In this document: in pieces, positions 19,288 through 27,876 of the stretch
Position numbering within the stretch: position 1 is the stretch's first letter
Layout of the letters: every line of letters starts with the position of its first letter
Source: Chitinophagaceae bacterium UBA2375
GTDB taxonomy: Bacteria > Bacteroidota > Bacteroidia > Chitinophagales > Chitinophagaceae
DNA length: 64,000 nt
Direction: 5' to 3'
NCBI GenBank assembly: GCA_002343985.1
Contig: DDTB01000029.1
Span: forward strand, 12,753 to 76,752
Position numbers and translations under genes: made by a program
Notes under the pieces: model-generated
What the model was told of the DNA's origin: nothing
The model's database searches: none
What the model saw: only the letters and a program-made list of their open reading frames with translations

Positions 19288-19320
19288 TTGGCCACAAATA
19301 ACCCTTCTCCCCTATCTTTG
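19288..19320 (+). promoter_or_regulatory. sucD promoter
   Basis: TTG at 19288-19290 and TATCTTTG at 19313-19320 with a 22-base spacer fit the Bacteroidota promoter pattern. The sucD start codon is at 19354, leaving a leader of about 27 nt. Confidence 0.6.
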
Positions 19321-19353
19321 CGCAAATTTTATCAATCACATATTTAACAGGCC

Positions 19354-20229
19354 ATGTCAGTATTAGTCAATAAAAACTCAAAAATTATTGTACAGGGATT
19401 CACCGGTACGGAAGGAACCTTTCATGCCACCCAGATGATTGAATATGGAACACAGGTTGTAGGCGGTGTGACACCCGGAAAAGGCGGCACCACCCACCTC
19501 GACAAACCAGTTTTTAATACCGTGGCCGATGCCGTAAAAACAACCGGCGCCGATTTCAGCATCATTTTTGTACCTCCGGCTTTTGCCGCTGACGCCATTA
19601 TGGAAGCCGCTGAAGCAGGCATCCAACTGGTAGTTTGCATCACCGAAGGCATCCCGGTTCAGGACATGGTAAAAGTGAAGAATTACCTGCAGGGCCGCAA
19701 CACCCGCCTGATCGGGCCCAATTGCCCAGGCGTCATCACGGCTGATGAATGTAAAGTGGGTATTATGCCCGGCTTTATTTTCAAAAAAGGTAATATTGGT
19801 ATCGTATCAAAATCAGGAACACTCACATACGAAGCTGCCGACCAGGTTGCCAAAGCCGGCCTTGGCATTACAACAGCCATTGGCATTGGTGGCGACCCGA
19901 TTATCGGAACCACAACAAAAGAAGCGGTGGAACTGCTGATGAACGACCCAGCCACGGAAGGTATAGTTATGATTGGAGAAATTGGCGGTGGCATGGAAGC
20001 CGAAGCCGCTCATTATATTAAAGCGTCCGGAAATAAAAAGCCGGTCATTGGGTTCATCGCCGGACAAACCGCGCCTCCGGGACGCCGTATGGGCCACGCC
20101 GGCGCCATTGTGGGCGGTGCGGATGATACAGCCGCCGCTAAAATGAAGATTATGGCCGAATGTGGCATCCATGTGGTGGCTAGCCCGGCAGATATTGGCA
20201 AAACCGTTGCCGAAGCGCTGAAAAAATAA
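19354..20229 (+). CDS. sucD: Succinyl-CoA ligase, alpha subunit
   Basis: SucD carries the phosphohistidine of succinyl-CoA synthetase, which interconverts succinyl-CoA and succinate with nucleotide triphosphate formation in the TCA cycle. The 291-residue product has the CoA-binding Rossmann N-terminus (VQGFTGTEGTFHA, VGGVTPGKGG) and the GPNCPGVI loop. The active-site His is H248 in GHAGAIVGG. Its length is normal for the family. Its beta partner sucC is not adjacent, so the subunits are encoded apart, at least within this window. It has its own promoter and ends at a strong terminator. Confidence 0.97.
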   Translation: MSVLVNKNSKIIVQGFTGTEGTFHATQMIEYGTQVVGGVTPGKGGTTHLDKPVFNTVADAVKTTGADFSIIFVPPAFAADAIMEAAEAGIQLVVCITEGIPVQDMVKVKNYLQGRNTRLIGPNCPGVITADECKVGIMPGFIFKKGNIGIVSKSGTLTYEAADQVAKAGLGITTAIGIGGDPIIGTTTKEAVELLMNDPATEGIVMIGEIGGGMEAEAAHYIKASGNKKPVIGFIAGQTAPPGRRMGHAGAIVGGADDTAAAKMKIMAECGIHVVASPADIGKTVAEALKK

Positions 20230-20248
20230 CCACGTATAAATAGATGGA

Positions 20249-20277
20249 AAAGGCATGACGGTTCATGCCTTTTTTTT
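20249..20277 (+). terminator. Intrinsic terminator after sucD
   Basis: AAAGGCATGA (20249-20258) and TCATGCCTTT (20263-20272) form a perfect 10-bp stem with a 4-base loop, followed by a run of T. Confidence 0.9.
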
Positions 20278-20346
20278 ATGCACAAAAATGGGCGGAATAT
20301 AAATCCCGCCCGGTTGAAAGTATAGCCCCAAAAATAAACAACTTAA

Positions 20347-21069
20347 TTATTGATTGGCCTGGATATACCTCGACAACTCCTCTTTGCTGCTGCTGTATGT
20401 AAGGGAATTGTTGATGATGAAATAATTATTCTTGTCTACACAACGGTTAAACCCATATTTGGCGATATCCAGTTTGCTGTTTTCATAAGTAAACAGATCC
20501 ACGATATCCTTGATCTGGGCCGCGGTAAAATAGTTCGCGTCCATGGTTTGTTTGGCAAGCGCCAGGCGCGTATTGTCAAACGATTCGCGGCGGATGGTTT
20601 GCTTGAAAGCGTCAAAATTAACGGCGTCCATTACAATCTGCGTCTGTCCGCCAAATGGCTGGTCCCAATATTGATCATCCCAATCTGAATAATATTCGCC
20701 CCTGCCAATTTCACGCTCGTCGGTAAACACCCTGCCGAAACGGTTGATGATGATATCCAGGTGGGTGCGTGAACGAACCAGCACCCGTGTGTTATATACG
20801 AGTTGCATGGTATTCTGTGACGAATTGCCCCAGCCCCTGCGCGCCCTGGTACGGTATACCTTTAAAGTATGGTAGCCGGGGCGGACATTTGATAAGTAAA
20901 CCGTTCTGTCCTGGCTTCTCCAATCCGAAACCGTGCGTCCGTCAAACACCACACTGAGTTCATCATTGGATATGGTGCTGATGCTGATGCGGCTGTTGTT
21001 GCCGCCAAACTGGGCCTGTGCGAGGCTGCTGATAAAAATGGCAGTGATAAGTGTAAAAATTGTTTTCAT
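20347..21069 (-). CDS. Secreted DUF4476 protein (paralogue A)
   Basis: A 240-residue exported protein of unknown function. It has a signal peptide (residues 1-19, cleavage after AQA) and a PEGA-like beta region (about 25-95: ISISTISNDELSVVFDGR, then NVRPGYHTLKVYR). An aromatic/acidic patch (YYSDWDDQYWDQ) leads into the C-terminal DUF4476 domain (about 147-238, starting NFDAFKQTIRRESFDNTRLALAKQ). DUF4476 is a helical Bacteroidota domain with no established activity. It is divergent from the large alpha-2-macroglobulin-like gene across a 187-base region with a perfect inverted repeat. Two further DUF4476 genes lie at 40.7-43.1 kb but have a different N-terminal module. Confidence 0.8.
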   Translation of the reverse strand: MKTIFTLITAIFISSLAQAQFGGNNSRISISTISNDELSVVFDGRTVSDWRSQDRTVYLSNVRPGYHTLKVYRTRARRGWGNSSQNTMQLVYNTRVLVRSRTHLDIIINRFGRVFTDEREIGRGEYYSDWDDQYWDQPFGGQTQIVMDAVNFDAFKQTIRRESFDNTRLALAKQTMDANYFTAAQIKDIVDLFTYENSKLDIAKYGFNRCVDKNNYFIINNSLTYSSSKEELSRYIQANQ

Positions 21070-21151
21070 GTTAATTCATTTTCGGGTGAAAAATACTGCT
21101 TCTTTCCTGAATATGACCAGAAGGTTTTGGCAAGGTTAAAACATGATCTGA

Positions 21152-21178
21152 TAATTAAAAGTTAAAGCGTTTTAATTA
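21152..21178. promoter_or_regulatory. Perfect 9-bp inverted repeat in divergent promoter region
   Basis: TAATTAAAA (21152-21160) and TTTTAATTA (21170-21178) flank the 9-base spacer GTTAAAGCG. The site is between the divergent DUF4476 and alpha-2-macroglobulin-like genes. It lacks a U-run leaving a gene, so an operator is more likely than a terminator. In such AT-rich DNA it could also be chance. Confidence 0.4.
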
Positions 21179-21256
21179 AAAGCTTTATGTAATCTAAGAG
21201 GAACCGCATCTTCTATCTTGCGCCTTATTCTTAACTTGTAACAAATAGCATGTACC

Positions 21257-24200
21257 ATGAAGCGATATATATTCCTGCTTCCCTTAGCCCTCATAATCTG
21301 TTTCCAATCATCAATAAATGCCCAACCCGGAGATATGTTCAACGCAAGCTGGAAAAAAATTACATCCCTGGAAGAGAAAGGCTTGACAGCCTCCGCGCAA
21401 AAAGAGGTGGAAACGGTCATGGCAATGGCAGCCAAAAACCAGGATGCGCCCCAGGAAATCAAAGCCATTATTTACCTCATGAAATACAGGAATATGGTTG
21501 AAGAGGATGCGATGGTAAAAAATATCCGTTGGGTCGACAGCTTACTAACAGGAAAAAAAGCGCCTGTAAAAAATGTCCTGCAAAGCATTCTGGCCGATAT
21601 GTACAATCAATATTTCCAGATGAACAGGTACAGGCTGATGAACCGGGGCAGGGCCCAGGTAGAAGACAGCCTTGATATACAAACCTGGTCGGCCAATGCA
21701 TTGATCGAAAAAGCGGCAATATTGTTTCAATCGTCACTTGAAAACAGTAAAAACCTGCAACAAATCAGCATCAGGGATTGGGAGCCCATATTAATAACCG
21801 GGCAAAACAGCCGGAACTTACGGCCAAGCCTGTACGATTTCCTGGCATTCCGGGCTTTTGATTTTTTCCAGGATGAAGTCAGCGGCATCAGCAGGCCCGC
21901 TGAAAAAGTATTGATACGTGAAGACGGGGCTTTCGCGGCCGCACCAGCATTTGCACAAATCACGTTCCCGCAAAACCGTCCCGACGCATTCCATCAACAG
22001 GCACTGATGATCATTCAGGAACTCATCCGTTTCCATCTGAACGACAAAGAACCGGATGCCTTGCTGGATGCAGACCTCAGCCGGCTTGATTTTGTACGAC
22101 GCGTGGCAGTGATTACCGACAAGGAAAAAAAATATGAACAAGCGCTGCTCGATATTGAACAACGGTATCAACGCCATCCATCTGCAGCCAGGGCCAGGTC
22201 GCTCCGTGCGGGTATTTATATCGAAAGGGGCAGAAAATACCACCCTTACAATAACCCTGCTCCCCAGTTTGAACTTAGAAAAGCTTTGGAATTATGTGAT
22301 GAAACCATCCGTTTGTACCCGGGTACGGAGGGTGCAAAAGCATGCCAAAATCTGAAAGCCGATATCCTGAACCCCGGCTTGAATCTTAGTACAGAACAGG
22401 TTAACATACCGGAACAGCCATTCAGGACATACCTGAAATACCAAAACATCACTAAACTGTATGTCAGGGTGATACCGGTTAGTAAAGCTGAATGGCAGAA
22501 ACTGGAAGAAAAAAATTATGAACTGCGATGGAGCGAAATGAGCAGGCTTAGGCCAACCAGGGAATGGCAGATAGATTTACCGAATCTAAGCGATTACCAG
22601 GAACACGCTATAGAATTCAAGAACGATGCACTGCCCGCCGGTATGTACATTCAACTGGTGAGCAGGAACCCGGATTTTTCCCCGGGCAACAATGTAATGG
22701 CCAGTCAACTGATACAAGTGAGTTCCATCGCATACATCAATGATCAAAAAAACCTGCATTATATCATACACAGGGAAACCGGAAAACCACTTGGCGGTGC
22801 GATACTGAGTGTTTGGAACCAGGAATACAATTACCAGACACGAAGCAGGGAAGAAAAATTGTACGGAAGGTTTACCGCGGATGATGATGGCAAAGTGATG
22901 ATCAGCGGCCTGCCCAAAAACCGGGCTTATTCCATTGATATAAAGTGGAAAAAAGAAGAACTATTTGGCATGAACCAGGAATATGCTACTTATTACAATA
23001 GTTACGAACCTTCCGGTAAAAGCAGCCGTACTTTCTTTTTTACAGACCGGTCTATTTACAGACCCGGACAGACAGTGTATGTAAAAGGTATTGTTATAGA
23101 TACAGACCGGCAAGACAGAAGTTTACGTAAAAACCATCAAACAAGCATCCAGCTATTGGACGCGAATGGACAGAAAGCAGGCCAGTTGCAGGTTACAACC
23201 AATGCATTCGGCTCTTTTCAAGGGTCATTTGTACTGCCCGAAAACCAACTCACAGGCCAGTTTAGCATATTAGACAGCAGCAATCAATCGAGCGTTTCAA
23301 TCCAGGTAGAAGAATATAAGCGCCCCGCTTTTTTTGTATCAATAGATAAGCCGGCAGCTGCCTATCGCATGAATGACAGCATTACTTTAAAAGGAAAAGC
23401 TATGGCTTATGCGGGCAACAGCATTTCAAACGCGCAGGTAACGTATAGGGTTATACGAAAATCGGTTATGCCCTTATGGAGGCCTTACGATTCTTTTGCC
23501 GGCGCATGGAAAGGCATGCCCTGGCATACGGAAGAGGCGGAAGTGGCCAATGGACAATCCGTAACTGACGCGACTGGGAACTTTGACATCTTATTTAAGG
23601 CAATACCGGATGAATCAATTCCTCAAAGCGCCGAACCTGTTTTCCATTACGAAGTTATCGCTGATGTAACCGACATGAATGGCGAAACCCGAAGCAATCA
23701 AATCATGATACCCGTGTCATGGCACATGTTTGCCATCCGGATTGACATACCGGAACAGGCCCATCCCGACAGTATCCCAAGAACAAGGATATTCACCCGA
23801 AACCTGCAGGATACGCATATTCCTGCAAAGCTGACATTAGGCATATACGCGCTGGAAAGCCCCGGAAGGTTTGTCCGCACCAGGTATTGGGATGCGCCAG
23901 ACCAATTCATCATGGGCAAGGAGGATTTCATCAGGCATTTCCCGCACGACCCTTATCAGCAGGAAGACAATCCCGTTCAATGGAAACAGGGGGAAAAAAT
24001 ATTTGAATTGACCGATAGCAGCAAAGTTGACGGGCAGTTCAATATCCCCGCCCGCAGTTGGAAAGACGGATGGTATGTACTCAAAGCGGTTTCTACAGAC
24101 AACAATGGCATGAAGCTGTCTTCTGAAAAAATCATCCGCGTACGCGGGGGCAAAACATTATTGGCCACTGATGCGCATGAATCTTTGCTGCAGAACCAGG

Positions 24201-27200
24201 AAGCATTGCCCGGCGAATATGCACAACATTCGATCCAAACTTCCTTTGATGAAGTATGGGTATTATACGGCATCGTCAGGCCGGTGAATGACAGTTCCGT
24301 GGTTCTGCGGCAAATAAAAAAGGACAAGTCGCTGCTGGTACCCATTGCCGTTAGTGAAAAAGACCGTGGCGGGATCAGTGCCAGCTATGCATTTATGAAA
24401 TTCAATCGTTTGTTCAGTGGCACGGAATACTTGCCGGTAAAATGGTCAAACAAAGACTTAAAAGTGTCGGTTGAAACATATCGGGACAAAACCCTGCCAG
24501 GCAGTCAGGAAGAATGGACGATCAGCATCAAAGGACCTAAAGCAGACCAGCAAGCGGCGGAAGCACTAATCAGCATGTATGACAAATCTTTAGATCAGTT
24601 CCTCCCGCATAACTGGTTTACCGTATCCAATATCTGGCCCCGGTACAGTCATGGGATTCACTGGCAGGCCCCAACCTGCAAAGCAGTACAGTCGCAGGAA
24701 TACGAAACAATTGTGCGCCAGCCAATAGAGTTGAAACCTATTGTATACGACAGGCTGATTGATTGGAATAATTATGGAAACTATGTAAACGATGGAATTG
24801 TACGGAGGGAAATGAAGGTTGCCGCCGCAACCGCGCCTGCGGAAGCCATGATGGCAGGAAAGAAGTCGGATGAAAAGGAAGAAGACGGTAACGCGTCAAA
24901 TAAAGCCGACAGCATTTCGCAACAGAAAAACGAACCCGGGAATGTCAACCAGGGAAGGGTTAGGACTGATTTCCGGGAAACGGCATTCTTCTACCCGCAA
25001 CTGATGACCGACAGCCAGGGGTTGATCAAGTTTACATTTACCATACCCGACGCGCTGACTACCTGGAAGATGATGGCGATGGCCCATACGCCGGATATTT
25101 CATCAGGTTATGTAAGCCAGGACCTGATCACACAAAAACCATTGATGGTTCAACCCAATATGCCCAGGTTTTTACGGGAAGGCGATGACGCCCGATGGTT
25201 GTTGAAAATCGCGAATACTTCGGAGAAGGAAATCACGGGAACCGTGCAATTGGAATTATTCGATGCCTCAACCAAAAAGCCGGTGGACGGATGGTTCAAG
25301 AATGTTTTTCCCAATCAATATGTAACCGTTGAACCAGGCAAAAGCAGCCTGGTGCATTTCAACCTGAATGTCCCACATCAGTTCAACGGGTTATTGGGTT
25401 GGCGGGTTAGTGTGCAAAGCAATGACGGACAATACCGCGATGCCGAGGAAAATGTATTGCCGGTACTCAGCAACAGGATGCTGGTGACGGAATCATTACC
25501 TATACAGATAAAACCGGGCGAAAAAAAGCTGTTCAAGATGGAAAAATTATTGAACGCCAATAGCCCGACCTTGCAACGTCAGTCACTAACAGTAACGTTT
25601 ACCCGAAACCCATCCTGGCTTGCCGTACAATCGTTGCCATACCTGGTGGAATTCCCATATGAATGTATTGAACAGGAATTCAACAGGTTTTACGCAAACA
25701 GCCTGGCGGAAAGCATTGCAGAAAAAATTCCGGCCATTAAGACAGTATTTGAAAAATGGAAAAATACAGATAGCGCCGCGTTGATGAGCAACCTGTTGAA
25801 AAACCAGGAGCTGAAATCAGCGCTGCTGCAGGAAACACCCTGGGTACTGGAAGCGCAATCGGAAACGGAACAGCGCAGGCAGATTGCCGTTCTGTTTGAC
25901 CTTGTTAGATTATCGAAAGAAAAAAATAAGACCATCCAAAAACTGCTGGAATGGCAATTACCTAATGGCGGCTTCAGTTGGTTCGGAAAAGGGCCCGATA
26001 ACAGGTACATCACACAATACCTTCTATCCGGCATCGGCCACCTGCAGCATATCAATAGCATCAGCAGTTCAGACAGGCAAACCCTTCAACCATTAATCAA
26101 TAATGCCCTTACTTACCTTGATCAACGGATTCTTGAAGATTATAACAATCTTATCCGTTCTAAAGTGGCATTAAGCAGGCAGGTGCCAGGCCCAGAGCAG
26201 GTCCAGTACCTCTACATGAGGAGTTTCTTCAGGAACATTCCTATAAAACCCGGTGCACGCAAGGCATTTGAATATTATCAAAAACAAGCCAGGCTATTCT
26301 GGCTGAAACAACCTAAAAACCTGCAGGCCATGACGGCTTTGGCGCTTCATCGTGAAGGCTCTACTACTTCGGCCCGGAACATCCTGCGCACTTTGCGGGA
26401 GAACGCCATCCGCCACCCGGAATTGGGCATGTACTGGAAAGATTTATCCAACAGGGGTTATTTCTGGTACCAGTCTGCCATAGAAAACCAGGCCCTGATG
26501 ATCGAGGCATTTCATGAAATTGTCAAAGACAACCAGTTAACTGATGAGTTACGGACATGGTTACTCCGGCAAAAACAAACCCATCATTGGGGAACCACAA
26601 GGGCAACGGCGGAAGCCTGTTATGCCGTATTGTTAACCGGCAGTGAATGGTTGAGTAGCAAGGGTACAGTTTGGATGAGCCTGGGAAATGTGCGCATCAA
26701 CAGCGATGAAGAACAAGCTGAAGCAGGTACAGGATATTTCAGCAAGCGCATACCCGCTGATCAGGTGCAGAATAGCATGGGCAACTGGACCGTTGATATG
26801 CCGGCAACTACAGAAGCCCAATCCGGGCTGAGGTCATGGGGAGCCATGTACTGGCAATATTTTGAAGACATGGATAAGATCAGCCCGGCAAAGACTGCCT
26901 TGGGCCTTGAGAAAAAAATCATGATTGAAGAAGCGGGGCCAGCAGGGCCAACATTAAGGGAACTGAAAGCAGGGGAACAACTTCGTATAGGCGATAAGGT
27001 TGTGGTCAGGTTAGTTGTATCAACAGACCGAGACCTGGAGTTTATTCACCTGAAAGACATGCGGGGCGCTTGCCTGGAACCCGTGAACGTGCTCAGTGGA
27101 CATAAATGGCAGGGTGGGCTTTCATACTACGAAAGCACGCGCGACCTGGCGACACATATCTTCTTTGACTGGCTGCCACGCGGCCGGCACGTTTTCGAAT

Positions 27201-27325
27201 ACAAAGCCTTCGTGGGGCAACCGGGCAAATACCTGAATGGGATAAGCTCGGTGCAATGCATGTATGCGCCGGAGTTTGCCGCAAACAGCCAGGGCATGGT
27301 GCTTGACGTAAAGGAACCGGAATAA
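21257..27325 (+). CDS. Large alpha-2-macroglobulin-like secreted protein
   Basis: A 2022-residue exported member of the alpha-2-macroglobulin superfamily. It has a signal peptide without lipobox (residues 1-22, ending INA-QP) and a TPR-like helical stretch around 280-370. A carboxypeptidase-regulatory-like beta domain lies near 500-560, and the MG2 domain near 590 (FFTDRSIYRPGQTVYVKG). A low-complexity K/D/E/Q linker is near 1200-1230, the A2M domain near 1240 (FFYPQLMTDSQGLIKF), and a thioester motif YECIEQ with C1470. The domain order differs from the lipoprotein at 6.7 kb (TPR-like start, no lipid anchor), so it is a distinct subfamily and not a recent duplicate. It likely acts in the periplasm or at the surface. 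No penicillin-binding protein accompanies it. Confidence 0.88.
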   Translation: MKRYIFLLPLALIICFQSSINAQPGDMFNASWKKITSLEEKGLTASAQKEVETVMAMAAKNQDAPQEIKAIIYLMKYRNMVEEDAMVKNIRWVDSLLTGKKAPVKNVLQSILADMYNQYFQMNRYRLMNRGRAQVEDSLDIQTWSANALIEKAAILFQSSLENSKNLQQISIRDWEPILITGQNSRNLRPSLYDFLAFRAFDFFQDEVSGISRPAEKVLIREDGAFAAAPAFAQITFPQNRPDAFHQQALMIIQELIRFHLNDKEPDALLDADLSRLDFVRRVAVITDKEKKYEQALLDIEQRYQRHPSAARARSLRAGIYIERGRKYHPYNNPAPQFELRKALELCDETIRLYPGTEGAKACQNLKADILNPGLNLSTEQVNIPEQPFRTYLKYQNITKLYVRVIPVSKAEWQKLEEKNYELRWSEMSRLRPTREWQIDLPNLSDYQEHAIEFKNDALPAGMYIQLVSRNPDFSPGNNVMASQLIQVSSIAYINDQKNLHYIIHRETGKPLGGAILSVWNQEYNYQTRSREEKLYGRFTADDDGKVMISGLPKNRAYSIDIKWKKEELFGMNQEYATYYNSYEPSGKSSRTFFFTDRSIYRPGQTVYVKGIVIDTDRQDRSLRKNHQTSIQLLDANGQKAGQLQVTTNAFGSFQGSFVLPENQLTGQFSILDSSNQSSVSIQVEEYKRPAFFVSIDKPAAAYRMNDSITLKGKAMAYAGNSISNAQVTYRVIRKSVMPLWRPYDSFAGAWKGMPWHTEEAEVANGQSVTDATGNFDILFKAIPDESIPQSAEPVFHYEVIADVTDMNGETRSNQIMIPVSWHMFAIRIDIPEQAHPDSIPRTRIFTRNLQDTHIPAKLTLGIYALESPGRFVRTRYWDAPDQFIMGKEDFIRHFPHDPYQQEDNPVQWKQGEKIFELTDSSKVDGQFNIPARSWKDGWYVLKAVSTDNNGMKLSSEKIIRVRGGKTLLATDAHESLLQNQEALPGEYAQHSIQTSFDEVWVLYGIVRPVNDSSVVLRQIKKDKSLLVPIAVSEKDRGGISASYAFMKFNRLFSGTEYLPVKWSNKDLKVSVETYRDKTLPGSQEEWTISIKGPKADQQAAEALISMYDKSLDQFLPHNWFTVSNIWPRYSHGIHWQAPTCKAVQSQEYETIVRQPIELKPIVYDRLIDWNNYGNYVNDGIVRREMKVAAATAPAEAMMAGKKSDEKEEDGNASNKADSISQQKNEPGNVNQGRVRTDFRETAFFYPQLMTDSQGLIKFTFTIPDALTTWKMMAMAHTPDISSGYVSQDLITQKPLMVQPNMPRFLREGDDARWLLKIANTSEKEITGTVQLELFDASTKKPVDGWFKNVFPNQYVTVEPGKSSLVHFNLNVPHQFNGLLGWRVSVQSNDGQYRDAEENVLPVLSNRMLVTESLPIQIKPGEKKLFKMEKLLNANSPTLQRQSLTVTFTRNPSWLAVQSLPYLVEFPYECIEQEFNRFYANSLAESIAEKIPAIKTVFEKWKNTDSAALMSNLLKNQELKSALLQETPWVLEAQSETEQRRQIAVLFDLVRLSKEKNKTIQKLLEWQLPNGGFSWFGKGPDNRYITQYLLSGIGHLQHINSISSSDRQTLQPLINNALTYLDQRILEDYNNLIRSKVALSRQVPGPEQVQYLYMRSFFRNIPIKPGARKAFEYYQKQARLFWLKQPKNLQAMTALALHREGSTTSARNILRTLRENAIRHPELGMYWKDLSNRGYFWYQSAIENQALMIEAFHEIVKDNQLTDELRTWLLRQKQTHHWGTTRATAEACYAVLLTGSEWLSSKGTVWMSLGNVRINSDEEQAEAGTGYFSKRIPADQVQNSMGNWTVDMPATTEAQSGLRSWGAMYWQYFEDMDKISPAKTALGLEKKIMIEEAGPAGPTLRELKAGEQLRIGDKVVVRLVVSTDRDLEFIHLKDMRGACLEPVNVLSGHKWQGGLSYYESTRDLATHIFFDWLPRGRHVFEYKAFVGQPGKYLNGISSVQCMYAPEFAANSQGMVLDVKEPE

Positions 27326-27365
27326 AGCAGATAAAAAGGACTGATAGGAATTTCTATATTCGCGT

Positions 27366-27767
27366 ATGGAAAATCGTTCGCCTGTTTACAGCATCCCCCT
27401 TCGGTACCGCAGGATGGAAAACCTGCACATTGTATTCTGGCTTTTTAAGGATATTGCCTGGTGCATGAATTGGCGGCTCCTGGGCATACTCATGATCGCC
27501 CCAACCCTCATTATCGCTATTGTTATTTCCTGGCGGACCAGGAAAATGGTATCTGAACTTTGTCATAACCTGGCTATAACGGTCTGGATCAGCGCCAACA
27601 GTTATTGGATGATCAGTGAATTCTTTCATTTTGACAGCCTGCCACTTTGGGGGGAGTATAGCATGAAACATCTGTCTGTGATCCCCTTTGTCATAGGTAT
27701 ACTCCTGCTTGCATATTATTATATAATCTGGAAACCCAGGCATAAAGCTGAACTGGAAACCATGTGA
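27366..27767 (+). CDS. Small conserved-looking membrane protein, unknown function
   Basis: The 133-residue product has about three to four hydrophobic segments: around residues 38-56 (LLGILMIAPTLIIAIVISW), 66-84 and 100-120. Several Trp/His residues lie near the membrane face (NLHIVFWLFKDIAWCMNWR). I recall similar small Bacteroidota membrane proteins, but no function is known to me. A TATATTCG element at 27355-27362 stands three bases before the ATG, which supports both the start and a leaderless transcript. It lies between the alpha-2-macroglobulin-like gene (40 bases upstream) and aspS on the same strand. Confidence 0.65.
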   Translation: MENRSPVYSIPLRYRRMENLHIVFWLFKDIAWCMNWRLLGILMIAPTLIIAIVISWRTRKMVSELCHNLAITVWISANSYWMISEFFHFDSLPLWGEYSMKHLSVIPFVIGILLLAYYYIIWKPRHKAELETM

Positions 27768-27792
27768 ATAGCCCCCTTTTGCATAACAGGCT

Positions 27793-27800
27793 TATATTTG
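27793..27800 (+). promoter_or_regulatory. aspS promoter -7 element
   Basis: TATATTTG matches TAnnTTTG exactly. The aspS ATG is at 27877, giving a leader of about 70 nt. I do not see a TTG at the usual -33 spacing, so the call is tentative. The leader contains the GC-rich inverted segment GGCCGGCCCTGAAGGCC, which may fold. Confidence 0.45.
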
Positions 27801-27876
27801 CAGTTCGCCAACCGGCCGGCCCTGAAGGCCTGGTTAGCGAATTGAACTATCAGGAAGTATTGAATTAAAATCATTT

